A stretch of DNA of 9,121 bases from Oscillospiraceae bacterium (GCA_031289065.1 JAITQI010000015.1:1-9121); one strand, 5' to 3'. Numbered from the stretch's first letter, positions 1 to 6,480 are shown. Notes: a model not told the origin generated them from the letters alone. Program-made: numbers and translations.

Positions 1-50
1 CACCCCGTGCGGTTTACCGCGCAGTTACGTTTTGTGTCCCGAAATCCGTC

Positions 51-533
51 TCAGGGCGACCCGCCCCGCTTCCTTCTGGCGGCGAAAAAGGCGGAGAGAA
101 GCGCCGCCGACCGGTCGGCCAGCAGGCCGCCCTGGGCCTCGGGCCGGTGGTTGAACCCCAGAGCGAACAGGTCAAACCGGCTGCCCATCGCCCCCGCTGT
201 GGGGTCGGCCGCGCCGAAAAACACCCGGGCCAGCCGGGCGTTCAAAATCGCCCCGGCGCACATGGGGCACGGCTCCAGCGTCACATACAGGTCGCAGCCG
301 TGCAGCCGCCAGCCGTGCAGCGCCCGGCAGGCCTCGTCGATGGCCAGCAGCTCGGCGTGGGCCAGCGCCCGGCGCTCGGTTTCCCGCCGGTTGAACCCCT
401 GCCCCACCACCACGCCCCCCCGGGTCACCACACAGCCCACCGGCACCTCGCCCGCCGCCGCCGCCCGCTCGGCCAACGCCAGCGCCCGCCCCATGAAGAC
501 CTCGTGAACCGCGTTTTCTGGGGGCGCGCTCAC
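51..533 (-). CDS. tadA: tRNA-specific adenosine deaminase TadA
   Basis: Zinc-dependent deaminase that converts adenosine-34 to inosine in the tRNA-Arg(ACG) anticodon in the cytoplasm. The 160-aa length fits the family. Visible motifs are GEVPVG (residues 28-33), the catalytic HAE box (His59-Ala-Glu61, with His59 as zinc ligand and Glu61 as proton shuttle), and PCPMC (88-92) with zinc ligands Cys89 and Cys92. The C-terminal segment FNHRPEA followed by a basic tail (FFAARRKR) is also typical. The start is GTG at 533-531, overlapping the stop of the upstream mecA-like gene as GTGA, so translation is probably coupled. The next in-frame ATG (494) would remove the conserved N-terminal HEVFM helix and is less likely. 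Identification is by family motifs and is very secure; tRNA specificity is known from the family, not shown here. Confidence 0.96.
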   Translation of the reverse strand: MSAPPENAVHEVFMGRALALAERAAAAGEVPVGCVVTRGGVVVGQGFNRRETERRALAHAELLAIDEACRALHGWRLHGCDLYVTLEPCPMCAGAILNARLARVFFGAADPTAGAMGSRFDLFALGFNHRPEAQGGLLADRSAALLSAFFAARRKRGGSP

Positions 534-1048
534 GTCCCCCCCGCCGCCGCGGCCAAGCTCGGCACCGCCGCGCCCTGCAGGACGGTCTTGCCGTGTTCCC
601 GCAAAAAACGGACATAGGCGGCCGGGCGGTAGAGACGGCGGCCGAATTCCCCGGCCAGATAGCCCAGCCGGATCAGCGCCTCCGGCGGCGCGGACAGGGA
701 GAGCACGTAGGCCCCGTCTATGTAATACAAGCTGCTGCTCAGCGGCGCGAGGGGCTCCAGGCGAACCGCCATGGCGATGGCCTCCTCAATGCCGTCCAGG
801 GCGTAAAACAGCGACTCCCATTGGCTCTCCGGATACAGCGCGGCGAACACAATCAGCCCGCCCCGGCCGGTAAAGGCCTCGATCTCCATGCGCCCCCCGG
901 CCCGCAAGCCGCGGCTGTCCAGCGCCCCGGCGGCCAGCCGCCGCGTCCATTCGTTGTCCACCGCGTCCGGTTCCTGCCCTTCCCGCGCCAACTCATCCGG
1001 TTTGACAAACACCGCTACGCTGTATCGTCCGGTTCTATGTACGGTCAT
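530..1048 (-). CDS. mecA: MecA-family adaptor protein (short form)
   Basis: Probable MecA-type adaptor, which in Firmicutes delivers substrates to the ClpC/ClpP protease and, in Bacillus, controls ComK. The N-terminal part (about 9-50) has the MecA_N pattern: a beta strand (YSVAVFV), then a DEL helix and a helical stretch ending in ALDSRGL. The C-terminal part (about 63-165) has the family landmarks DGIEEAIAMAVRL (85-97), SSSLYYIDGAYVLSL (104-118), LAGEFG and LREHGK. At 172 aa it is shorter than Bacillus MecA (about 218 aa), mainly because the acidic linker between domains is reduced. ATG 1048 is preceded by AAGGAG (1059-1064) and GAGGT (1053-1057). It is the first gene of a pair with tadA (GTGA overlap). 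The family call is fairly sure; a role in competence is not implied, because no com genes are visible. Confidence 0.8.
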   Translation of the reverse strand: MTVHRTGRYSVAVFVKPDELAREGQEPDAVDNEWTRRLAAGALDSRGLRAGGRMEIEAFTGRGGLIVFAALYPESQWESLFYALDGIEEAIAMAVRLEPLAPLSSSLYYIDGAYVLSLSAPPEALIRLGYLAGEFGRRLYRPAAYVRFLREHGKTVLQGAAVPSLAAAAGGT

Positions 1049-1191
1049 ACAAACCTCACTCCTTGCGTCTTCTCGCCCAAAGGCACCTCAAGATAAGATA
1101 CTATATATATTAAGTATACCTCACCCGCCCCCCGAAGGGAAGCCTCAATTTTTGGCAGACCGCTTTGCCTTGCTGCGCGCCCGCCACGAAT

Positions 1192-1220
1192 TTGACAAGG
1201 TTCCGCTTTAATGATATGCT
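1192..1220 (+). promoter_or_regulatory. Sigma-A-type promoter, extended -10, for the glycosyltransferase gene
   Basis: TTGACA at 1192-1197, a 17-nt spacer, then TATGCT at 1215-1220 with an upstream TG (1212-1213) forming an extended -10. The -35 is a perfect consensus. Transcription would start near 1227, downstream of the ATG at 1211 that opens the longest reading frame, so the -10 overlaps that ATG. This makes a later start codon for the gene likely. The assignment is from consensus only. Confidence 0.6.
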
Positions 1221-2551
1221 TAAAAAAACTTTTTTCTTTAAAATTTTATTTGAGACGCTTCCACCCATTGGGCGGCGTGGGAAGCGGGCGAAGTGTTGTG
1301 ACAAGCAAGAAGGAAAAGATAAACGTCGGCGTCGGGTTTGTAACCGGCCGCAAGAATTTCAAGCATGTCGCCAAAACATATGTAACCAATTGGAACGAGT
1401 CGGGCCTTGTAGACGGCAAGAGATGTGCGCTCCACCTTTTTGTCGCCTATGATTTGGCCTATAAAAGCACGAAAGTGAGCGATTACAACATCTCGGACGA
1501 GGAAATCCTTGATACGGTCGATTCCGCCTATTACATAGGCGACTCCTCCATAGAAACAGAGACGCAATATCTGCTTAAAAACAAGGTTATTACGTGGGCG
1601 GAATCCGAGCTGATCTTCGGCGAAGGCTACGCCATGAAAAGAAACGCCGTTTTGTATTTCGCGTTGAAGCACAAGATGGATTACCTTATATTCCTTGACG
1701 ACGACGAGTATCCCATCGCGACGATACGGGTAAGCGGCAGCATTGTCTGGAAGGGGCAGGAAGTTTTATCGACTCACATCGCCAACCTGAAGCATTGCGA
1801 TATGACCCACGGGCACCATTGCGGCTATATTTCCCCCATCCCGTATTTGGAATTTAACGACAGGCTTTCCGAGGACGAATTCAAGGTCTTTGTGGAGGCG
1901 ATCAGCAATGATATTATCAATTGGACGTCGATAAAAGCGAAAATGCTGAACGGCGGCGTAACTTACGCGGAACTTGATATCATTGAAAGCAAAAAGGTTG
2001 AGGTCGTCAAGGAAAGGAACGGCATGAAGTTTGTTTCCGGCGCGAACTTGGGCTTCAACCTGAAAGACACCGACAAGCTCTTTCCCTTTTACAATCCCCC
2101 CGGGGCGAGAGGCGAGGACACCTTTTTAAGCACCTGCCTCAGCGAATGCACAATACGGAAAATTCCCTGCTATACCTTCCACGACGGGTTTTCGACCTAC
2201 CAGAACCTATTGCTTGGCGTGCTTCCCAACAAATTAAAAGCCATGAACGCCCAGGAGTCCATCGTAATCGCGAAACGGTTTTTGCAGGCCGCGTTGGGCT
2301 GGATACGATATAAGCCCCTCTTACTATACATAACGGACAGGGAAAATTACGAAGCCGGCATACGGAGAATCAAAGAAAGCCTGTCGAGTGTACTGCCCAG
2401 CGTGTGCGGCTACTTCGGGAACGACAGGTTCAATGATATATTGGGCGAGCTTGATTTTTTTGACGCCCACGTGGAAGAGCATTATACGGATTTTCAAAAC
2501 ACGAAGAAGGCCTGGATTAAAATCGTGGATTTTTTAGGAGACGTCAAATAA
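1211..2551 (+). CDS. Putative GT-A-fold glycosyltransferase, low GC
   Basis: I do not recognise a named family member. The protein (446 aa from ATG 1211) has a GT-A-like layout: a first beta strand INVGVGFVTGR (37-47), then RNAVLYFALKHKMDYLIFLDDDEYP, where Asp163-Asp165 form a DxD-type metal/nucleotide-sugar site, a central FVSGANLGFN strand (274-283), and GARGEDTFLST with Glu302-Asp303 where GT2-like enzymes carry the catalytic acid. A histidine-rich HGHHCGY lies at 200-206. No signal peptide or clear membrane span is seen, so it probably acts in the cytoplasm on a glycan or lipid acceptor. The start is uncertain: ATG 1211 lies in a promoter -10, and GTG 1298 (giving 417 aa) would still keep the whole core. 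Sampled rows are about 47% GC against about 70% in neighbouring genes, which suggests acquired DNA. Donor and acceptor are unknown. Confidence 0.65.
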   Translation: MICLKKLFSLKFYLRRFHPLGGVGSGRSVVTSKKEKINVGVGFVTGRKNFKHVAKTYVTNWNESGLVDGKRCALHLFVAYDLAYKSTKVSDYNISDEEILDTVDSAYYIGDSSIETETQYLLKNKVITWAESELIFGEGYAMKRNAVLYFALKHKMDYLIFLDDDEYPIATIRVSGSIVWKGQEVLSTHIANLKHCDMTHGHHCGYISPIPYLEFNDRLSEDEFKVFVEAISNDIINWTSIKAKMLNGGVTYAELDIIESKKVEVVKERNGMKFVSGANLGFNLKDTDKLFPFYNPPGARGEDTFLSTCLSECTIRKIPCYTFHDGFSTYQNLLLGVLPNKLKAMNAQESIVIAKRFLQAALGWIRYKPLLLYITDRENYEAGIRRIKESLSSVLPSVCGYFGNDRFNDILGELDFFDAHVEEHYTDFQNTKKAWIKIVDFLGDVK

Positions 2552-2629
2552 AGAATAGGCGGCGGCGCCATCCCCAACGCCTTGCCTGTCCGCCGGAGGA
2601 CGTCCGCGGTACCCCTGCCGTTTCCATGA

Positions 2630-2658
2630 TTGTAAACGCAAAAATTCTGTGGTACAAT
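2630..2658 (+). promoter_or_regulatory. Sigma-A-type promoter for queT-galU
   Basis: TTGTAA at 2630-2635, a 17-nt spacer, then TACAAT at 2653-2658 with TG at 2650-2651 (extended -10). The predicted transcription start is about 2665, which places the whole structured leader (2661-2720) in the transcript. Spacing and match are good; assigned by consensus only. Confidence 0.7.
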
Positions 2659-2660
2659 AG

Positions 2661-2720
2661 GCGCGGGGAACCGCAACCGCCACCCGCTCCCCGCTAACAT
2701 CCAACCTCTGAAGGGGGCCC
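2661..2720 (+). promoter_or_regulatory. Candidate preQ1 riboswitch in the queT leader
   Basis: The 5' leader between the promoter and queT holds a 7-bp stem, 2663-2669 pairing with 2688-2694 (GCGGGGA with TCCCCGC), closing an 18-nt C-rich loop. It is followed by an unpaired ACAT-containing tail and then the Shine-Dalgarno (AAGGGGG, 2711-2717), 10 nt before ATG. C-runs in the loop (2683-2685) can pair with the G-run of the Shine-Dalgarno, giving an H-type pseudoknot that would hide it. That is the control logic of preQ1 riboswitches, and queT is a classic target gene. The layout does not match the short A-rich-tailed class I. Class III, reported mainly from Ruminococcaceae upstream of queT, is the best guess, but I cannot check its consensus here. 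Confidence 0.55.
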
Positions 2721-2727
2721 TTGTTCC

Positions 2728-3279
2728 ATGAAAAACACATCCCGCGACCGGGCGCGGCAGATCGCCCTTTCCGCCATCGTGGGCGCGATGTATGTCGCCC
2801 TGACAATTTCCTTCGCCCCGCTCAGCTACGGCCCCATCCAGTTCCGCTTCGCCGAGGCGCTGTGTCTGTTGCCGTTTTACGCGCCGTCCACCGTTTGGGG
2901 GCTGTTCGTCGGCTGCCTGCTGTCCAACCTGTTCAGCCCCGTCGGTTTGCCGGACATCCTGCTGGGCCCCCTGGCCACGCTGCTGGCCGTCCTGGTCGTG
3001 ACCCGCATCAAGAGCCGCCCGCTGACCCCGCTGCCGGTCATCGTCTTCAACGCCGTGATCGTCGGCTCGCTGCTGACCTTCTTCTATGAGTCGGAGCCCG
3101 GGCAGTCGCTCTGGGCGCTGTTGCCCTTCAATATCGCCACGGTGGGCCTGGGCGAGGCGGCGGTCTGTTACGCCTTAGGGCTGCCCCTGCTGTACGCCCT
3201 GCCCCGCATCCCCTACTTCCGCCAGCTGTTCCCCGGAAAATTCACGGACGAATTGACCGCCAAGAAGGAACCCGTATGA
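2728..3279 (+). CDS. queT: QueT-family ECF transporter S component (preQ1/queuosine precursor uptake)
   Basis: Substrate-binding membrane subunit of an energy-coupling-factor transporter, expected to bind preQ1 or a related queuosine precursor and to dock with the shared EcfAA'T module encoded elsewhere. The 183-aa protein has an N-terminal positive segment (KNTSRDRARQ), a first hydrophobic helix (about 12-31), and the signature GPIQFRFAEALCLLP (35-49), the most diagnostic stretch of the QueT (DUF988) family. Further hydrophobic spans lie at roughly 52-70, 76-94, 103-119 and 125-158. ATG 2728 follows AAGGGGG (2711-2717). Its stop overlaps the galU start (ATGA), so the two are translationally coupled. 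A leader with riboswitch character precedes it. The family call is strong; the exact ligand follows from family and leader. Confidence 0.88.
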   Translation: MKNTSRDRARQIALSAIVGAMYVALTISFAPLSYGPIQFRFAEALCLLPFYAPSTVWGLFVGCLLSNLFSPVGLPDILLGPLATLLAVLVVTRIKSRPLTPLPVIVFNAVIVGSLLTFFYESEPGQSLWALLPFNIATVGLGEAAVCYALGLPLLYALPRIPYFRQLFPGKFTDELTAKKEPV

Positions 3280-4145
3280 AGATCAAAAAAGCGGTCATCC
3301 CCGCCGCCGGTTGGGGCACACGGATGCTCCCCGCCACCAAGACCATCCCCAAGGAAATGCTCCCGGTGGTGGACAAACCCATCATCCAGTACAACATCGA
3401 AGAGATCGTAGCCGCCGGGATTGAGGACATCCTCATCATCACCAACCGAGGCAAATCGGCCATGGAGGACTACTTCGACCGCTCCCCCGAACTGGAAGAC
3501 GCCCTGATAAAGACCGGGAAGGAGCGGGAACTGCTGCTGGCCCGGGACGTGTCCCGCCTGGCCAACGTCCACTTCATCCGTCAGCAGGAGGCCCGGGGCC
3601 TGGGCCACGCCATCTGGTGCGCCCGGCGGTTCGTGGGCGACGAGCCCTTCGCCGTCCTCCTGGGGGACGACCTGATGAAAAGCCAAACCCCCGTGACCGC
3701 CCAGCTGGTCAAAACCGCCTCGGAAACCGGCGCGTCGGTGGTGGGCGTTCAGCGGGTGGCCCGGGAACTCATCTCCAAATATTGTTCCCTCCAGGTGGTT
3801 CCGGCGGCCGACCGGCTGTACGAGGTCAAACAGCTGGTGGAAAAGCCAACCCCCGACCAGGTGTTTTCCCTGTTCGCCATCCTGGGGCGGTATGTGCTCA
3901 CCCCCCGGATCTTCGCCCTGTTGGAAACCCTCCCCCCCGGCCACGGCGGCGAAATCCAGCTCACCGACGCCATCAACCTGCTGTGCAAGGAGGAGCGCGT
4001 CCTGGCCCTCGACTTTGAGGGCCGCCGGTACGACACCGGCTGCCTCACCGGCTACCTGGAAGCCAACATCGACTTCGCCCTCGCCCGCCCTGACATAGGC
4101 CCCTGGCTAACCGACTTCCTAACACAAAAAACAACAAAAAAGTAA
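3276..4145 (+). CDS. galU: UTP--glucose-1-phosphate uridylyltransferase
   Basis: Makes UDP-glucose from UTP and glucose-1-phosphate in the cytoplasm, feeding teichoic acid, glycolipid and capsule synthesis. At 289 aa it is a full-length bacterial GalU/GtaB. Motifs in order: the nucleotide-binding PAAGWGTRMLPATK (9-22) and PKEMLPVVDKP (25-35), QQEARGLGHA (103-112), LLGDDLM with metal/sugar-site aspartates 131-132, VEKP (188-191), GGEIQLTDAI, and YDTGCLTGYL near the C-terminus. ATG 3276 overlaps the queT stop (ATGA) and has AAGGA inside the queT end, so it is read from the same message. A thymidylyl- or cytidylyltransferase is less likely given the GalU-type EARGLGHA and TDAI motifs. The coupling to queT has no obvious metabolic logic and would place galU downstream of a preQ1-responsive leader. 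Confidence 0.95.
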   Translation: MKIKKAVIPAAGWGTRMLPATKTIPKEMLPVVDKPIIQYNIEEIVAAGIEDILIITNRGKSAMEDYFDRSPELEDALIKTGKERELLLARDVSRLANVHFIRQQEARGLGHAIWCARRFVGDEPFAVLLGDDLMKSQTPVTAQLVKTASETGASVVGVQRVARELISKYCSLQVVPAADRLYEVKQLVEKPTPDQVFSLFAILGRYVLTPRIFALLETLPPGHGGEIQLTDAINLLCKEERVLALDFEGRRYDTGCLTGYLEANIDFALARPDIGPWLTDFLTQKTTKK

Positions 4146-4166
4146 AAAAAGACCACCACCGACCCC

Positions 4167-4200
4167 CAATTGTCCATTGTCAATCGTCAATTGTTCGTCG
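4167..4200 (+). repeat. CAATTGTC-type short intergenic repeat, copy A
   Basis: A 34-nt AT-leaning tract built from degenerate 7-10-nt units (CAATTGTC, CATTGTC, CAATCGTC, CAATTGTTC), ending in CGTCG. It starts right after a C-run and sits between galU and the DUF1538 gene. A related tract in the same orientation, with the same preceding C-run and the same CGTCG end, is at 6434-6480. The units contain the palindrome CAATTG. Confidence 0.7.
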
Positions 4201-4213
4201 AAGGGAGTGTCCG

Positions 4214-5698
4214 ATGAACGCGCTGGGAACAAAAGCCAAAGAAGTCCTTATTGCGGTGCTGCCCCTGACCGGTCTTGTGCTGTTGGCGCAGCTGTGCCTG
4301 TTTCTGGCCGGTACGCCGCTGCCTGGCGCGACCGTCGGGCGGTTTTTGCTGGGCGCGCTGCTGGTGGTCGTGGGGCTGTCTCTGTTCCTGTTCGGCGTGG
4401 ATCTCGGCATCGCCCCCTTGGGCACCGACATCGGCTCCTTTCTGACCCGGAAAAACAAGCTCTGGGTGCTGGCCGCCGGGGGCTTTGTGGTGGGCTTCTT
4501 CATCTGCGTAGCCGAACCCGACCTGCAAATCCTGGCCGCCCAAGTGGCCGGGGTCACCTCGCAGCGGATCGGCCAGACGGCGTTGCTCATAGTGGTCTCC
4601 CTCGGCATCGCCGTCATGCTGGTGGCCGGGCACATCCGCATCGTGTACAACTTCCCCCTGTACAAAATGCTCACCGTCCTGTACCTGATCATCTTCGCCC
4701 TGGCGCTGTTTTCCCCGCCCGCCTTTTTGGCCATCGCCTTCGACGCGTCGGGGGCGACCACCGGGGCGCTGACCGTCCCCTTCATCCTGTCCATGGCCCT
4801 GGGCGTGTCCGCCATGAAACGGGACAGCAAGGCCTCGGAAAAGGACAGCTTCGGCCTGGTGGGCGTCGCCTCGGCGGGGGCCGTCCTCAGTGTCCTGCTC
4901 ATGGGCCTGCTGGCCGGGCGGCCCGAACTGTCCGGCGTACTGCCCGCGGCGAAGACCCTCGGGATGCGGGCGCTCATGGGCCATGTCGCCCAGGACGCCC
5001 TGGTGGCCATCCTGCCCATCGCGGTCATCTTTTTGGCCTTCCAGCTTTTCGCCTTCCGTTTCGCCAAGCGCCGCCGCCGCCGCATCCTGGTGGGCTTGGC
5101 CTACACCTGCTTGGGTCTGTCCGTCTTCCTGCTGGGCGTCAACGTCGGCTTTATGGACATCGGCGTCGAACTGGGGCGGCGGGTCGTCGAGCTGGGTGCC
5201 GGCTGGGCGGTGACCCTGGGCGCGGCCCTGGGCCTGGTGACCATCATGGCCGAACCGGCCGTTCACGTGCTCACCCGCCAGATCGATGAGGTCACCGCCG
5301 GTTACGTGCCCCGTCGGGTGGTGCTGGGGGCTTTGTGTCTGGGCGTGGCCGCCGCCGTGGGCTTGTCCATCCTGCGCGTCGTGGTGCCGGGCATACAGCT
5401 GTGGCACTATCTGCTGCCCGGCTTCGCCCTGGCGATCCTCCTGTCCTTTGTCACCCCGAAGCTTTTTGTGGGCATCGCCTTTGACTCGGGGGGCGTCGCC
5501 TCCGGCCCCATGACCGCCACCTTCATCCTCGCCTTCTCCCAGGGCGTCGCCGACGCCGTCGCCGGGGCGGATGTCCTGCGGGACGCCTTCGGCATGGTGG
5601 CCATGGTGGCCATGATGCCCATCGTCACCCTGCAAATTCTGGGCTTGATTTTCAAATTCCGCTCACGGAAGAGGACAGACAACCATGAAACAGTTTGA
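4214..5698 (+). CDS. DUF1538 membrane protein with internal duplication (UmpA+UmpB-like fusion)
   Basis: A polytopic inner-membrane protein of 494 aa made of two homologous halves about 246 residues apart. Matching pairs: KEVLIAVLPL (9-18) with QDALVAILPI (260-269); GLSLFLFGVDLGI (54-66) with GLSVFLLGVNVGF (301-313); AEPDLQIL (100-107) with AEPAVHVL (346-353); and AIAFDASGATTG with GIAFDSGGVASG around Asp177 and Asp424. These are DUF1538 signatures. From memory, a pair of separate DUF1538 proteins (UmpA and UmpB) from a halophile was reported as a two-component Na+(Li+,K+)/H+ antiporter; here both are in one chain. The repeated acidic AEP and FD(S/A) motifs in membrane segments are candidate ion sites. 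AAGGGAG (4201-4207) lies 6 nt before ATG. The gene overlaps the PII-like gene by 14 nt. Family assignment is strong; transport activity is inferred. Confidence 0.85.
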   Translation: MNALGTKAKEVLIAVLPLTGLVLLAQLCLFLAGTPLPGATVGRFLLGALLVVVGLSLFLFGVDLGIAPLGTDIGSFLTRKNKLWVLAAGGFVVGFFICVAEPDLQILAAQVAGVTSQRIGQTALLIVVSLGIAVMLVAGHIRIVYNFPLYKMLTVLYLIIFALALFSPPAFLAIAFDASGATTGALTVPFILSMALGVSAMKRDSKASEKDSFGLVGVASAGAVLSVLLMGLLAGRPELSGVLPAAKTLGMRALMGHVAQDALVAILPIAVIFLAFQLFAFRFAKRRRRRILVGLAYTCLGLSVFLLGVNVGFMDIGVELGRRVVELGAGWAVTLGAALGLVTIMAEPAVHVLTRQIDEVTAGYVPRRVVLGALCLGVAAAVGLSILRVVVPGIQLWHYLLPGFALAILLSFVTPKLFVGIAFDSGGVASGPMTATFILAFSQGVADAVAGADVLRDAFGMVAMVAMMPIVTLQILGLIFKFRSRKRTDNHETV

Positions 5699-6335
5699 CT
5701 TGGTTTGCTGCGTCGTCAATCGCGGCGGCGGCACCCACATCCTCGGCCTGGCCAAACGGCACGGGGTGCACGGCGGCACCATCTGTGTCGGCCGGGGCAC
5801 GGCCCACCGCAGTAAACTGCTGGATTTTTTGGAAATGACCGACGTGCGCCGGGAGATCGTCCTCATGCTCACCGAACACACCTCGGCCCGGGAGGCCATG
5901 CTCTTCCTCGCCCGGGAGATGTCCTTCCACAAGCGCAACAGTGGCATTTGTTTTTCCGTCCCGGTCAAGGACATTCTGGGCATACGCAACCTCACCCACG
6001 TGGATTTGGAGCATCAGGAGGCGCAAAACGAGGCTATGTACAACGCGATTTTTACCATTGTGGAAAAGGGGCTGGCCGAAAACGTCGTGGACGCGGCGGT
6101 GTCGGCGGGGGCCCGGGGCGGCACCATCATCAACGCCCGCGGCTCCGGGATCCATGAGATCGACACGGTGTTCTCCATGCCCATCGAGCCGGAGAGGGAA
6201 ATGGTCATGATCCTCGCGTCCCGAGACCTCACCGACGGGATCGCCCAGGCCATCCGCACCCAATTGCACATCGACGAAGAGGGCAAAGGCATCCTCTTCG
6301 TCCTCGGCGTCAACGAAGCCCACGGCCTCTATTAA
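5685..6335 (+). CDS. Tandem PII-like signalling protein, partner of the DUF1538 transporter
   Basis: A soluble 216-aa protein with two PII-like (ferredoxin-like) modules, about 5-100 and 115-213. Each has a helix followed by a glycine-rich turn and strand: GVHGGTICVGRGT (27-39) and GARGGTIINARGSG (142-155), where PII proteins enter the T-loop. Strand REIVLMLT (56-63) matches REMVMILA in the second module. The C-terminal GKGILFVLGV resembles the PII B-loop region that binds nucleotide phosphates. The T-loop is short and lacks the uridylylated tyrosine and surrounding motif of GlnB/GlnK, so GlnD-type control is unlikely. ATG 5685 lies inside the end of the DUF1538 gene (14-nt overlap) after a GAGG, so the two are expressed together; it probably gates that transporter in response to a nucleotide. 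The ligand is unknown. A bidirectional terminator follows. Confidence 0.82.
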   Translation: MKQFDLVCCVVNRGGGTHILGLAKRHGVHGGTICVGRGTAHRSKLLDFLEMTDVRREIVLMLTEHTSAREAMLFLAREMSFHKRNSGICFSVPVKDILGIRNLTHVDLEHQEAQNEAMYNAIFTIVEKGLAENVVDAAVSAGARGGTIINARGSGIHEIDTVFSMPIEPEREMVMILASRDLTDGIAQAIRTQLHIDEEGKGILFVLGVNEAHGLY

Positions 6336-6355
6336 AAATCGAGCCCCAGACAAAC

Positions 6356-6395
6356 AAAAAAAAGGCGGCCCCACCGGGGCCTGCCTTTTCTTTTT
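6356..6395. terminator. Bidirectional intrinsic terminator
   Basis: A strong hairpin: AAAAGGC (6360-6366) plus GGCCCC (6367-6372), loop ACC, then GGGGCC (6376-6381), a bulged T (6382), and GCCTTTT (6383-6389). On the plus strand TTTTCTTTTT follows the stem; on the minus strand the A-run at 6356-6363 reads as a T-tract. It lies 20 nt after the PII-like stop and about 40 nt after the end of convergent ruvB, so it can end both transcripts. Confidence 0.88.
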
Positions 6396-6433
6396 CAAAA
6401 ATCCCGCACCGCAACCAACAACGCCGTCCCCCC

Positions 6434-6480
6434 ATTGTCAATTGATCGTCAGTTGTCCGTTGTCAATTGTCTGTCCGTCG
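6434..6480 (+). repeat. CAATTGTC-type short repeat, copy B, overlapping the ruvB 3' end
   Basis: A 47-nt tract of the same degenerate units as the copy at 4167-4200 (CATTGTCAATTG, CAGTTGTC, CGTTGTCAATTGTC), again preceded by a C-run and ending in CGTCG. Read on the minus strand, it encodes the last 14 residues of RuvB (339-352, rich in TIDNGQLTIN-type units) and its TGA stop. Confidence 0.75.

Noticed and set aside
1110..1304. A 64-codon minus-strand frame in the mecA-glycosyltransferase interval
   Set aside because: It overlaps the promoter and 5' end of the plus-strand gene, has no ribosome binding site, and shows no domain. It could be a repeat-derived frame but I cannot support it.
2552..2625. 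Terminator after the glycosyltransferase gene
   Set aside because: GC-rich inverted words exist (GGCGG with CCGCC; GTCC with GGAC), but none forms a compact stem followed by a T-run.
3213..3944. A 243-codon minus-strand frame opposite galU
   Set aside because: It is antisense to well-conserved galU; the product is G/H/Q-rich and has no motif.
4187..5635. A 482-codon minus-strand open frame opposite the DUF1538 gene
   Set aside because: Its translation is low-complexity, rich in G, H, Q and D, with no domain, as expected for the antisense of a GC-rich hydrophobic gene. The plus strand has a ribosome binding site and clear family motifs.
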